NCBI GenBank assembly: GCA_009782875.1
Contig: WRIE01000004.1
Span: forward strand, 25,794-89,793
Length of the DNA: 64,000 nt
Reading direction: 5' to 3'
DNA from: Eubacteriaceae bacterium
Lineage (GTDB): Bacteria; Bacillota; Clostridia; Eubacteriales; Anaerofustaceae
The notes beneath the pieces are model-generated. The model was given only the letters and a program-made list of their open reading frames with translations, was not told the DNA's origin and made no database searches. Positions 26,410 to 36,132 of the stretch are shown here, piece after piece (position 1 is the stretch's first letter; each line of letters begins with the position of its first letter). A program made the position numbers and the translations under genes.

Positions 26410-26439
26410 TTGTACTGGGCATAGATATTTTTGTAAAAT
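26410..26439 (+). promoter_or_regulatory. Candidate promoter of the SPFH pair
   Basis: TTGTAC (26410-26415), 18-base spacer and TAAAAT (26434-26439), about 80 bases before the ribosome site GGAGGTGA of the first SPFH gene. Confidence 0.4.
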
Positions 26440-26521
26440 AGGTATAACAGCATGATTCCAGATGCAGTAGCCAAGAAATTTGGTTGCGCATACATAATAA
26501 ATATGGAGGTGAGCTTATAGC

Positions 26522-27493
26522 ATGCCGTTTTTTCTAGGAGTAGCAATATACATACTGTTTAAAGTTCTTTATCGAGGTTTCTATGTAGTTAACCAGAATG
26601 AGAGGGCTGTAATCACAGTGTTTGGCAAAGCCAAACGTGTAAAGGACAGCCTGGAATTTAGGAATGTTTCCAAATCACTCAGGGACGACGAGCGGGAGCG
26701 CTACAACTATCCTGAGCTGCAGGTCGTTATGCCGGGAGGCCCATATTTCAAATGGCCATGGGAGAAAGTGCACAAAGTCTCGGTCGCCACCCATACATCA
26801 AATATGGCTTTTGACCCTGAGTTCCCTGATGCCAACAAAAACAACACGATTTTGGAAGCAATAACAAAAGACCAGCTCAATATCGAGTTGACCGGCCAGG
26901 TGCGCTACCAAGTATCTGAGAACAACTTGTATGCATACCTATTTGGCGTTAAAAACCCGATTGCCCACGTTATGGGATATTTTGTTTCAGTTCTCAGGGA
27001 GAGGATTGCAAACTTTGAAGGCAATCCAACTGTAATTGGGGATCTGGAGGGAAGCGCAGAGATTTTCCAAGGAGCAAACATCTCAATTAATGACCTTCGC
27101 AAAAACCTTGCAGACATCAATGACCATATGGACAGCGAATGCGCTGTGTCTGAAGCCCGCTACGGAGTTGTGCTGGAAGCTTCCCTAATCACAGGCATTG
27201 ACCCGCCGCCTGAAGTCGAGTCGGCCTTGGCGGCAATCAACACAGCCTACAACCAAGTCTCTTCCGACATCAGTTTGGCGCAAGCTGCTGCTGACCAGAG
27301 AATTGTGCAATCAAAACGTGCAGTTGAAATTGAAATGTTAAAAGCCACAAGCGAGACAGAGCAGCTCAACTTGCTCGCCGGGGAGCTGATGAGCCTGAAG
27401 GAGCACGGTGGAAAGCCAGCCCTGGATGCTTATGTGCGAAATGCCAAACTGGCATTGTATGGCCAAGCCAAAACAATCTACAAATCGGAATAA
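26522..27493 (+). CDS. SPFH/band-7 membrane protein (HflK-like partner A)
   Basis: A 323-aa protein: one N-terminal membrane helix (PFFLGVAIYILFKVLYRGFY), a band-7/SPFH domain about residues 20-210 (VVNQNERAVITVFGKAKRV, DQLNIELTGQVRYQVSENN) and a helical region 210-300 (AAADQRIVQSKRAVEIEMLK). Such proteins form ring-like membrane scaffolds and often control proteases. GGAGGTGA precedes ATG 26522. The next gene, 16 bases on, encodes a second SPFH protein, so a hetero-oligomer like HflK/HflC is likely. No FtsH gene lies nearby. Confidence 0.82.
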   Translation: MPFFLGVAIYILFKVLYRGFYVVNQNERAVITVFGKAKRVKDSLEFRNVSKSLRDDERERYNYPELQVVMPGGPYFKWPWEKVHKVSVATHTSNMAFDPEFPDANKNNTILEAITKDQLNIELTGQVRYQVSENNLYAYLFGVKNPIAHVMGYFVSVLRERIANFEGNPTVIGDLEGSAEIFQGANISINDLRKNLADINDHMDSECAVSEARYGVVLEASLITGIDPPPEVESALAAINTAYNQVSSDISLAQAAADQRIVQSKRAVEIEMLKATSETEQLNLLAGELMSLKEHGGKPALDAYVRNAKLALYGQAKTIYKSE

Positions 27494-27509
27494 TGGAGGA
27501 TTTAAGATA

Positions 27510-28409
27510 ATGAGGATCTTGCCCAGTATATTGTTGAATATACTTATGCTCATCTCTGGAATTGTTTTCACCTTTGTGGCCAGCAATCTGTTGGCACTGT
27601 TAATGCGTTTGCTGGGGTTCTATACAACAGTAAATGAGCGCCAAGCAGTCGTGTACATATTGTTTGGCAATGTTGTTGGTATTTTGGTCGAGCCTGGGAT
27701 CCATTTTTTATGGAAAGACCTAGGTCCAAAAGCCCTCTTCATCAACTGGCTTGGAAGAAGGGTCGAGGTTGATATGCGCTTAGACCAGCAGTATTTGCGC
27801 AGCCAAGCAGTCAATTCGGAAGAAGGCGCCCCAATGGGCGTAGGGCTCTGGTATGAGATGTATATAAATGACCCGATAGCATACATTTTCCGCAACACAG
27901 ACCCAAGAGGCTCTCTTACAGCAAATGTTGGCAATTCCACTGTGCGTTGCTTGTCAAATTTGCCACTTGAGAGCATGATGGCTAGCCGGCACACGATGAG
28001 CAAAACAGTTCGTGAGGAAGTATCAGAAAAGTCGCAAGAATGGGGATACCGGCTAGGCTCTTGCTACATCAGGAAAGTGCAATTCATGGACAAGAACATG
28101 ATAACCCAGATCCAAAACAAAGTAGTTAACCGCCTAAGGCAAGTCACATCTGCTATTATGCAGGAAGGCGCCAACCAAGTCAGCGTTATTAAAAACACTG
28201 CAGACAAGGAAGCAGCTGTCGACTTCGGAAAAGCTTCTGCAATCAGGCCGCAGATCGTTGGCGAGATGTATAGCATGATTTCCGAAGATGATGATGTCTG
28301 CGCCGCTTTGCTTGAGATTTTGGAAGTGAATGAAATCATTGCAAACAAAGCGATTTTGCATCTTCTTCCCAATCAAGTCCAGCTAAACTTGTTGCACAGC
28401 GAAGCTTAG
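27510..28409 (+). CDS. SPFH/band-7 membrane protein (HflC-like partner B)
   Basis: About 299 aa from ATG 27510, with TGGAGG upstream. Two close hydrophobic stretches at residues 5-35 (ILLNILMLISGIVFTFVASN) are followed by YTTVNERQAVVYILFGNVVG and an SPFH domain (residues ~40-210), then a helical C-terminus. The frame is open further upstream inside the previous gene, but the ribosome site favours 27510. It is unlike partner A in detail, so the pair is not a recent duplication. Confidence 0.78.
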   Translation: MRILPSILLNILMLISGIVFTFVASNLLALLMRLLGFYTTVNERQAVVYILFGNVVGILVEPGIHFLWKDLGPKALFINWLGRRVEVDMRLDQQYLRSQAVNSEEGAPMGVGLWYEMYINDPIAYIFRNTDPRGSLTANVGNSTVRCLSNLPLESMMASRHTMSKTVREEVSEKSQEWGYRLGSCYIRKVQFMDKNMITQIQNKVVNRLRQVTSAIMQEGANQVSVIKNTADKEAAVDFGKASAIRPQIVGEMYSMISEDDDVCAALLEILEVNEIIANKAILHLLPNQVQLNLLHSEA

Positions 28410-28826
28410 CGGATTCATCAATATCAAATAGATCCAAGCCGCCACATAAAAATGGGCCAAGGGAGTGATCCTTTGGCTCGTTATCTTGAGCAATTCATTA
28501 CCTTTAAGTTTAGTGCATTTCTCTATTCGAATAACAATGCCTTTCATAAATTCCAAATTATTGTGTGTTAACCGGGCGGTTTGCTTTTTGGCTTCAGTAC
28601 GGCCGATGGGCAGCTTTATTTCCAAGTTTAAGTCGATCGCGCAGATGAGGGCGTCTCACATCGCATTAGGCTGGCTTACGCGCCACACGTCTATGTGGCC
28701 AGCCTCCATCCAGTTGTGTTTTCAAGCAGCTGTTGCCAAGCGCTTAGACGAAATCATAGCGTGGGTGTTTTATGCCCTTTATGTATACGTAAATTGCTTT
28801 TTAACTTTGCCCCTGGCGCGCCCTTC
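28410..28826. other. Intergenic region, nothing recognised
   Basis: About 420 bases after the SPFH pair. Short open frames on both strands lack ribosome sites and family resemblance. Confidence 0.25.
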
Positions 28827-29360
28827 TTATCCGAACACTTCACAAGCGGCGATAAGATGCAGCATTTCCTCATCGGCTTTGTCTCGACCGTATGCATCAA
28901 AGAACAGTTGGCGGTATCTATCTGTTTTGAGGTTAAAACCTAACGACCAAGCTCCCCAAAAGAGGTCAATGTGCTTGTCGCCAACACCACCGCTGCAAGG
29001 TCAACGAAGCCGTAGTCAACGTTATGCAATAGGGCGAGCCTCTGGCCAAGCATCTCCGACAATCGCTCCGGTTGTTCAAGATATTTAATTTTCGGTGAGC
29101 AAATAATCATGGCTGATATCAAAACAATATATAGCGACTTTTGCTGCCAGTCCCTTGCTGATGAAAAAGCGTGTCAACTCATACTCTCGGCTTAAATCCC
29201 CGACAGAGCCAATTTTCAGAAAATATCCACCGTCTTTGTCTATGAATATTACTTTGGCATTCTCTGGACAGCTACTGTCAAATAGCTTTGCCTCGAACAA
29301 GCAAGGATGCAAAATATCCGGGTATTCAGCTATATTCACGGTTAGATGAGTCAAGGCCAT
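28827..29360 (-). pseudogene. Aminoglycoside phosphotransferase (APH(3')-like) pseudogene
   Basis: The minus strand from ATG 29360 reads an APH N-terminus: LFDSSCPENAKVIFIDKDGG, YFLKIGSVGDLSREYELTRF, FISKGLAAKV, YLLTE. After a break come KYLEQPERLSEML and RLALLHNVDYG, then in another frame GDKHIDLFWGAWSL, FNLKTDRYRQLFFDAYGRDK and IAACEVFG with stop 28827-28829. Between LLHNVDY and GFVDLAA about 75 residues are missing, including the catalytic HGD loop. A frameshift follows. The enzyme cannot be functional. Confidence 0.8.
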
Positions 29361-29838
29361 GCTGGTTTCTCCCATTCATTTGAAACAACATGCGACACTC
29401 CGTACTGTAAGCGAGATATGTCGGTTTTCAGCGCTTCAGGGTATAGCGCAAGGCCATCAAGGTTGTCAAATTGGTAGCCATGCGAGATCAACCAAGCCAC
29501 TGCCAGTTGTTTGATCGAAACGCAAAACGGCTTCATCCGACAAATCCACGAAGTAAGACAGAGCAGTCTTGTGGTTTGATGCCCCGTTCCCCAAAAAGAT
29601 TTTTGTGGATAAGCGCCAGCTCTCCAATCGTACAATCAATATCTATCTCCTCGGATAGTTCGCGCTTTAGAGCGGCTTTGGTTGTTTCGCCGAAACGCAC
29701 CTGCCGCCGGCAGCATAATAGTAGTGGTCATGGCTGTTTGTAGCCATGAGATTTGCCGTCATGCTGGATAATTACGCCGACGCGAGAATTGAACACGCCA
29801 CCATCAGTATTATAGCTGCAGTCTCCCGATTGTCCCAT
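29351..29838 (-). pseudogene. NUDIX hydrolase pseudogene
   Basis: Starting at ATG 29838, the minus strand encodes MGQSGDCSYNTDGGVFNSRV, GVIIQHDGK, then in shifted frames ATNSHDHYYY and the NUDIX box VRFGETTKAALKRELSEEID, then LALIHKNLFGERGIKPQDCS and, shifted again, LYPEALKTDI to VSNE. At least three frameshifts. The end overlaps the start of the dead APH gene, so both were probably one resistance-type unit. Confidence 0.75.
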
Positions 29839-30131
29839 CCTGTTCCATTCGCCCGGCTTTACAGAACAATCCTTGGCAAGATTCGCGAATTCCACTCCGC
29901 CATCCATTTTCTTCACGGTCTCTGGATATTGGAACACAGGTATCCTCGCCATTCTACATTACAATTACAACTTAAACTCAAATCAATAAACATGTCAACC
30001 CATTATCCGGCTGCCGCCAACCGTTTCTGGAGCTGGCATATCACAAATGAAAAAAGAATAATGACACGAGTTAGGCCAACTCTTGAATTCTACTAAAGAG
30101 CTGGACATTGCTTTTCCCATATCATTAATAC

Positions 30132-30959
30132 CTACTTGCTGCTGTAAAGCGCGCCTGCCTCCAACGATCTTTCAGTAGCGCCTAAGAGCTCGCTGACAGT
30201 GACCAGCTGGTAGCCTTGCCTCACCAGCTCCGGTATAACCCGCTCCATTGCTTCCGCCGTGAAACTGTGCAGGTCATGGCATAGGATGATGCTTCCATCC
30301 TTTACGGAGCTTATAATTATATTATAAATTATATCTGCGTTCCTTGTTTGCCAGTCTCGAGTATCAATTGACCAACTAATCAAGGATAACCCTTCTTCAC
30401 GGGCAATCTTCCGGACTTTCTCGTTAACTGAGCCATACGGCACACGGGCTGCAGCCGGTTTTACTCCTGTCAAGCGATATATTGCCTCGTTAGTGTCGTT
30501 GAATTCTTTTCTAATCCTGCTTTCAGAAAGTTTGGTTAAATAGTCATGGCTCCATGAATGCCCCATGACTTCAGAACCTTGCGCACAGATATCTTGGATA
30601 ATTTTCGCATTGTTGCCCACCCGGTTGCCGACTACAAAGAATGTTGCCCGGCTGTTATATTTCTTTAGCAGCTCAAGTATCTTTGGGGTGACTTGGCTAG
30701 GGCCGTCATCGAAAGTCAAGGCCACCATCGGCTTGTTTGGGTCAAATGAGCTTTTTTGGGCTAAAACCGCTTGTTCCGGATTTACTATAAATAAGTCTGA
30801 AAGTTCTACATTCACTCTAAAGAATGTTGGGAACTGGGTGTTGTTTACCCTGAATTCACTTACTTCCATAGGTCTAATAGCAAAAAAAGCGAAAAATGCC
30901 ATAATAATAGATACAAATACCGACGCCAAGTATAGATCATTCGATTGTTTTTTTTTCAT
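30132..30959 (-). CDS. Polysaccharide deacetylase (NodB family)
   Basis: A 275-aa protein with an N-terminal membrane anchor (about residues 10-30) and an extracytoplasmic NodB domain from about 70. The catalytic motifs are visible: VALTFDDGPS (MT1, base and metal Asp), HSWSHDYL (MT2, metal His pair), ARVPYGS (MT3), SWSIDTRDW (MT4) and LCHDLH (MT5). It probably deacetylates peptidoglycan or another surface glycan, as Bacillus PdaA-like proteins do. It is a single gene. The substrate is not determined by sequence. Confidence 0.9.
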   Translation of the reverse strand: MKKKQSNDLYLASVFVSIIMAFFAFFAIRPMEVSEFRVNNTQFPTFFRVNVELSDLFIVNPEQAVLAQKSSFDPNKPMVALTFDDGPSQVTPKILELLKKYNSRATFFVVGNRVGNNAKIIQDICAQGSEVMGHSWSHDYLTKLSESRIRKEFNDTNEAIYRLTGVKPAAARVPYGSVNEKVRKIAREEGLSLISWSIDTRDWQTRNADIIYNIIISSVKDGSIILCHDLHSFTAEAMERVIPELVRQGYQLVTVSELLGATERSLEAGALYSSK

Positions 30960-31430
30960 TTGATTCCCCTTTGCCGCACAATAATCTACTGCGATTTGCG
31001 GCTACATAGCCGCAAATCTTTAAGCTTGATAATAGTTTGTCCAGCCTAATATGAAATTAATAAGCTGCCTGGAATAATATGAGCTTTAATGATTGCTTAA
31101 TCAAAACACCCATTTATCCAGGACACCCATCATTTCTAATGCTAATAGCATCCGGGCACCCAGCTAGCAGTTTGTTCCAATGCTTGTCTAGCTTCCCAAA
31201 GCATTTTCTAGAGGTTGAGCATGCCGTAAATATTTGGCGTGAATTTTGGCATAAAATATTTGAAGTGATTGACAAATCACTTCTAAATATGCGAGCTTGC
31301 TAATATAAATCAGCAAAGAAGCTGAGGGCTCCGGTTCCCCAGCGTTTTCTGTTTTTACAGGTAAACCGTTTGTAATGAGCAGCAGGCCAAAAGCCGCAGT
31401 GCGGCGTGTTACAAAAGCAATATTCATAGC

Positions 31431-31472
31431 AATGGCGCTGTGGTCGACAAACCACAGCGCCATTTTTTTAGA
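31431..31472 (+). terminator. Strong orphan intrinsic terminator
   Basis: AATGGCGCTGTGGT and ACCACAGCGCCATT form a perfect 14-bp stem with a 6-base loop, followed by a run of T on the plus strand only. No plus-strand coding gene precedes it within 30960-31430, so it may end a small RNA or be left over from a lost gene. Confidence 0.75.
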
Positions 31473-31623
31473 AACGGAATGATAAATGTTGGCAAGAATT
31501 ATTTTACTTAAAGGATGCCACCGAATTGTCCGTGTGTGAATCCCAGGCATTCGAGAGCGATCAACAATGTTTGCGCATAAGGCTACAAAGCCGATGGAAT
31601 TCACTATGTGGCGCTTGCGTACA

Positions 31624-31652
31624 TTGACAAATGGCACTATTGAACATACAAT
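31624..31652 (+). promoter_or_regulatory. Promoter of the D-aminoacylase/peptide importer operon
   Basis: TTGACA (31624-31629), 17-base spacer and TACAAT (31647-31652). About 145 bases of leader follow before the first gene at 31804. Confidence 0.7.
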
Positions 31653-31803
31653 AGTACTTACAATGATTTTTTATAGAATAAATCATTGCCTATTATCAAA
31701 TAAACCACATAATACATCCTTTGGCATCATATTCCTTATAATCTGTTGCCAAGGATTGCGCTAGAAGTTATTATAAATCCAACTTAAAAGGCAAATTATT
31801 GAT

Positions 31804-33369
31804 ATGATTGGCGACCAAGTCCCCACAGACACTAAATACGATATTATCATCAAAAGCGGCTTTGTTTTTGATGGATTGGGCAATGGTGGCATAATGGCAG
31901 ATATTGGCATAACAAATGGAAAGATCGCTTATATCGGCAGCCTTTCCAATGCTAAAGCGCGACGCTTTATTGATGCCAGCGGCAAAATCGTTGCCCCTGG
32001 CTTTATCGACATCCATACCCATGCAGACAGGGATATTGAAAGAATCCCATCTGCTGGAAACTACTTGCTTCAAGGTGTCACAACAGTCCTTGGAGGCAAT
32101 TGTGGAGCCAGCCTTGCCGGTGTTGATGTGGGAAGATTCCTAGGAGGCTTGACAGGGCTTGCCATAAATTTTGGAACGCTTGTAGGTTTTGGCGATATTC
32201 GTACAGCAGCCCTTGCGGATCCCACTATAAAATACCCTTCGGCTGACGAGCTTGCCAAAATGCAAGCTTTGGCTGGACAAGCCATGGAAGAGGGCGCCTT
32301 CGGATTGTCAATGGGGCTAGAGTACGTGCCCGACAGGTTCGCATCTACAGATGAAATAGTCCAAATCGCAAAAGTAGCAAGCTCTTTTGGAGGGTTTTGC
32401 GCAATACATAGCAGAGACGAGCAGACAGGAGTGTTGGCTTCCATTGCAGAAACGGTCCAAATAGCCCGTGAAGCCAGAGCGCCTGTGCAAATCTCCCATT
32501 TGAAGGCATGCGGGAAAGAGGTTTGGGGATACTCTTCCTCAATTTTAAGCATGGTCTTTCTCGCGCGCTCAATGGGTATTGACATCACAGCCGATGTCTA
32601 TCCTTACACAGCCTCAAGGACATATTTGTCCCAGCTTTACCCGGCTTGGGCGCTTGAAGGCGGCAAAAGCGGGCTAGAGGAGAGATGGGCAGACCCTTTG
32701 CTCAAAAAGCGTATACGCTCGTATAGCGCCAGCCAAATCCAGATAAGGGTAGGGGAGGATTTCTCACTGATCCAGATTTCTGTTTGCCCTTCCAACCGCG
32801 AGTGGGAGGGGTTGGCAATGAGCGAAGTCTTGTCTGGCCTTGGCAAAGAACAATCAATGGACAACCTGTTGGATTTAGTCCATATGCTCTACACTGCGAC
32901 TGGCGATGTTTTCATAATCTACCATTACATTAATGAGCAAGATATTAACGCTTTCATCCGCGCCCCCTTTGTTATGGTCGCCTCTGATGGCGAAATTCAT
33001 GCATACCAAGAGGGTTCCCCCCATCCAAGGAGCTATGGGGCTTTTCCAAGGGTTCTTTCCCGGTATGTCAATAACGCAAACGTGCTGTCTGCAGAGGAAG
33101 CTGTCTATAAGATGTCAGCAATGCCGGCTGCAAGGATGGGGCTTGTTGACAGGGGCCTTGTCAAAGAAGGCTTTTGGGCGGATCTGGCAATATATGATGA
33201 AAACGGGATAAGCGACAGGGCAAGCTTCCAAAATCCCCACCAATATCCCACTGGAATAGAATATGTGCTGGTCAATGGCGAAGTCGCTGTCGAAGAAAGC
33301 AAACTGGCGAATGCAGCAAGCGGCATGGCTTTGTTTGGGCCAGGCTGCAAGGCTTTGACGGATGCTTGA
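31804..33369 (+). CDS. N-acyl-D-amino-acid deacylase (D-aminoacylase)
   Basis: A 521-aa amidohydrolase-superfamily enzyme hydrolysing N-acyl-D-amino acids, or acting more widely on D-configured amide substrates. Landmarks: IIIKSGFVFDGLGNGG, APGFIDIHTHADRD (metal His pair), GNCGAS (metal Cys as in D-aminoacylases), CAIHSRDE, VQISHLKACG (metal His), VASDGEIH (catalytic Asp) and the C-terminal GFWADLAIYD. First gene of a unit with a peptide importer, which supports scavenging of D-amino-acid-containing peptides, perhaps from cell walls. The ribosome site is weak (AAGG, long spacing). Confidence 0.9.
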   Translation: MIGDQVPTDTKYDIIIKSGFVFDGLGNGGIMADIGITNGKIAYIGSLSNAKARRFIDASGKIVAPGFIDIHTHADRDIERIPSAGNYLLQGVTTVLGGNCGASLAGVDVGRFLGGLTGLAINFGTLVGFGDIRTAALADPTIKYPSADELAKMQALAGQAMEEGAFGLSMGLEYVPDRFASTDEIVQIAKVASSFGGFCAIHSRDEQTGVLASIAETVQIAREARAPVQISHLKACGKEVWGYSSSILSMVFLARSMGIDITADVYPYTASRTYLSQLYPAWALEGGKSGLEERWADPLLKKRIRSYSASQIQIRVGEDFSLIQISVCPSNREWEGLAMSEVLSGLGKEQSMDNLLDLVHMLYTATGDVFIIYHYINEQDINAFIRAPFVMVASDGEIHAYQEGSPHPRSYGAFPRVLSRYVNNANVLSAEEAVYKMSAMPAARMGLVDRGLVKEGFWADLAIYDENGISDRASFQNPHQYPTGIEYVLVNGEVAVEESKLANAASGMALFGPGCKALTDA

Positions 33370-33425
33370 TATAATTTTATATCGGTTTAAACAAATTTAA
33401 ACATAAAAAAGAAGGGGAATTTCTT

Positions 33426-35021
33426 ATGAAAAAAGCATTGCTCATCATTTTGGCGTCAGCCATGGCATTGAGTTTTTTGGCTGGTTGCGGAAACTCAAAC
33501 AACCAAAACCAGCAAAGCGGCGGAAGCGAGGGCGGGGTCAAGAACCCTGGGATCGTCGTTATTGCTTCTGACAGCGAGCCTACTCTGCTCGATCCACACA
33601 TCGCATATGACCCTATGTCTTCCAATGCGATTTTGCAAACATACGAGACACTGGTCGTTTATGAAGGTGAAACCTCAGAAATAGTCCCGTTCTTGGCAAA
33701 AGATTGGGAAATCACAGAAGAAGGCAAAGTATGGACTTTTTATTTGAGGGATGATGTCAACTTTTCAGATGGGACGCCTTTCAACGCAGAAGCAGTAAAG
33801 GTGAATTTTGAAAGAATTCTTGATATCAACCAAGGCCCTGCATGGATCTTCGATATGGTCGTTGATGTGGAGGCTGTAGATGAATTCACAGCCCGTTTCA
33901 CTTTGGAATATCCATATGCGTCATTCCTTCACGGCCTGGCCTCGGGCAACGGCGGAGTGTTTATCAGCCCAAAGGCAATCCATGACAATGCTGTTGATGG
34001 AGACTGGGCCCAAGCTTGGCTTCGCGACAACATGGTTGGCACAGGCCCTTATATGTTGGAAAGCTGGGTAATAGGGCAAGGTTGGAGCATGGTCCAAAAC
34101 CCTGGCTACTGGCGAGGATGGGAAGGGGAGCATGTAGAAAAGATTGAGCTTCGGGTAATCAAGGAGTCAGCCTCCCGCATGCTGATGCTGGAAAACGGCG
34201 ATGCGGATTTTGCAGAGAATATAACAAGGGACACATTGGACCAGCTCTTTGACAATCCCGATGTTGTAGTTTTGCAAAAACCATCCATCAACGTTTTGAA
34301 CATCTGCTTTAACAACACACGTGGCGCTTTGCAAGACAAGCTTGTGCGCCAAGCGATGAGCTACGCGTTTTCTTATGATGATGCCGTGTTTGGCATTTAC
34401 ACAGGCAGGGCCTCATACCAGACTGGCGCCATGGCTAACGGGGTCTGGGGATTCAACCCGTCCTTGGAGCGCTATGAGACCAACTTGGAGAAAGCAAAAG
34501 AGCTTCTTGAGCAAGCCGGTTATCCCGGTGGGGGCGGCTTGAGGTTCACTTGCCAGACAGAGACAGGCGCTGACGATTATGGCAAAGTAGTAGAATTGTT
34601 CCAATCTGACATGGCAAAAATCGGCATTACAATCGATATCCAAGTATTGTCTTGGGCGACAATAGCTGACATGTTGCAAACCCCTGAGGGCGCTGCTGAC
34701 ATGTTTATCACTGGGGTGTATCCGGACTTCCCGGATCCTGACAATGCGCTTTATGCCCAATTCCATACATCAGGAATCGGCAACATCAACCAATCATTCT
34801 ATATGAATGAAGAAGTCGACAAACTGCTTGACCAAGCCAGGCGCACAATTGACGATACTGAGCGGGAAGCTTTGTATTATGAGATCCAGACAATAGTCAA
34901 TGAAGACGCGCCTTGCCTCTTTGTCTTGGTTAGGGATATGATGCAAACCTACAGGGCATGGGTTAATGGATATGTGTATAACCCATTTGTAACACGGACC
35001 TACTATCCGATCTCCAAGTAA
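33426..35021 (+). CDS. dppA: Peptide-binding lipoprotein (DppA/OppA type)
   Basis: A 531-aa SBP family 5 protein with signal peptide and lipobox FLAGC (Cys about 21), then VVIASDSEPTLLDPHIAYDP, VWTFYLRDDVNFSDGTPFNA and VGTGPYMLESW. It starts 56 bases after the D-aminoacylase gene, and the importer subunits follow. It captures di/oligopeptides or related ligands. The peptide specificity is unknown. Confidence 0.92.
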   Translation: MKKALLIILASAMALSFLAGCGNSNNQNQQSGGSEGGVKNPGIVVIASDSEPTLLDPHIAYDPMSSNAILQTYETLVVYEGETSEIVPFLAKDWEITEEGKVWTFYLRDDVNFSDGTPFNAEAVKVNFERILDINQGPAWIFDMVVDVEAVDEFTARFTLEYPYASFLHGLASGNGGVFISPKAIHDNAVDGDWAQAWLRDNMVGTGPYMLESWVIGQGWSMVQNPGYWRGWEGEHVEKIELRVIKESASRMLMLENGDADFAENITRDTLDQLFDNPDVVVLQKPSINVLNICFNNTRGALQDKLVRQAMSYAFSYDDAVFGIYTGRASYQTGAMANGVWGFNPSLERYETNLEKAKELLEQAGYPGGGGLRFTCQTETGADDYGKVVELFQSDMAKIGITIDIQVLSWATIADMLQTPEGAADMFITGVYPDFPDPDNALYAQFHTSGIGNINQSFYMNEEVDKLLDQARRTIDDTEREALYYEIQTIVNEDAPCLFVLVRDMMQTYRAWVNGYVYNPFVTRTYYPISK

Positions 35022-35053
35022 GTATAACGAAAATTAAGCCATCACTATTGAAT

Positions 35054-35086
35054 CCGGCGCGTCTCCTTTAAGTGGATGCGCCGGAA
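35054..35086 (+). terminator. Hairpin between binding-protein and permease genes
   Basis: TCCGGCGC and GCGCCGGA form an 8-bp stem between dppA and dppB without a T run. It probably acts as a transcript stabiliser or partial attenuator, giving excess binding protein. Confidence 0.65.
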
Positions 35087-35111
35087 AGCCTTGCTAAGGA
35101 GGGAAAACGAT

Positions 35112-36119
35112 ATGGTTGCCTATACCGCAAGAAGGTTGATGCTCGCCATTGTAGTGCTCATTGGCATGTCCCTGATGACTTTCTATATATCCCATGCCAT
35201 CCCTGGAGATCCTGCGCGCTTGGCCTCAGGCGCCCATGCCAAAGCGGAGCAAGTTGAAAGCTTGCGGGTGCAAATGGGGTTGGACAAGCCTTTGCCGGTC
35301 CAGTATATGATATACATGAAAGGCATCATAAGCGGGGATTTAGGGACATCTGTCAGCACAAGAAGGCCTGTGGCAGACGAGCTGAAGGAGTACTTGCCTG
35401 CGACTATAGAGCTATCTGTTTTCGCGCTGATAATTAGCGTTGTGGCAGGGGTGTTTTTTGGCATAGTCTCTGCTGTTAGGCGCAATAGCGCCCTTGACCA
35501 TTTTCTGAGGGTTTTCAGCCTGGTTGGGGCTTCCATACCTGTTTTCTGGCTGGGGCTGCTTTTCTTGATTTTTTTCTACAAACAACTAAATGTGCTGCCG
35601 ATTGGCGGCAGGATAGGCATTGGAATCAATCCTCCTACAAAAGCGACGGGCCTATATATCATTGACAGCATTTTAAGCGGCGATGGGATAGCCCTAAAAA
35701 GCAGCATATCCCATTTGGTATTGCCTTCAATAACCCTTGGCTACTCTTCAATGGGAGTATTTACCCGCATGGCCAGGTCTTGTGTGCTTGAAGTGCTCTC
35801 CGCTGACTATATCCGCACTGCAAGGGCAAAGGGCCTCAAGGAGACAATTGTCGTATACAAGCATGCTCTGCGCAACGCTATTTTGCCTTTGATCACACTG
35901 GTGGGATTGCAATTCGCATACTTGCTGGGGGGCACTGTCTTAACAGAAACCATATTCTCTTGGCCTGGGCTTGGTAGCTACAGCGTTACAGCCATAACCA
36001 ACCTGAACTTCCCTGCAATAATGGGTGTCACACTAACTATAACCACGTTGTTTGTTGTGATAAACTTGATAACTGATCTTTGCTATGCAATAGCAGACCC
36101 CCGAATTGTTTATAAGTAA
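35112..36119 (+). CDS. dppB: Peptide ABC transporter permease DppB
   Basis: About 335 aa from ATG 35112 (AAGGAGGG upstream). A polytopic permease with N-terminal YTARRLMLAIVVLIGMSLMT, HAIPGDPARL, SLVGASIPVFWLGLLFLIFF and the EAA loop ADYIRTARAKGLKETIVVYK followed by HALRNAILPLITLVG. Six membrane segments are expected. It pairs with DppC at 36133. An upstream in-frame ATG at 35076 is inside the preceding hairpin and is not used here. Confidence 0.93.
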   Translation: MVAYTARRLMLAIVVLIGMSLMTFYISHAIPGDPARLASGAHAKAEQVESLRVQMGLDKPLPVQYMIYMKGIISGDLGTSVSTRRPVADELKEYLPATIELSVFALIISVVAGVFFGIVSAVRRNSALDHFLRVFSLVGASIPVFWLGLLFLIFFYKQLNVLPIGGRIGIGINPPTKATGLYIIDSILSGDGIALKSSISHLVLPSITLGYSSMGVFTRMARSCVLEVLSADYIRTARAKGLKETIVVYKHALRNAILPLITLVGLQFAYLLGGTVLTETIFSWPGLGSYSVTAITNLNFPAIMGVTLTITTLFVVINLITDLCYAIADPRIVYK

Positions 36120-36132
36120 GGAAAACGTTTGT

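Noticed and set aside
28383..28625. 80-codon minus-strand frame after the SPFH pair
   Set aside because: Starts at TTG without ribosome site, overlaps the end of the SPFH gene and resembles nothing known.
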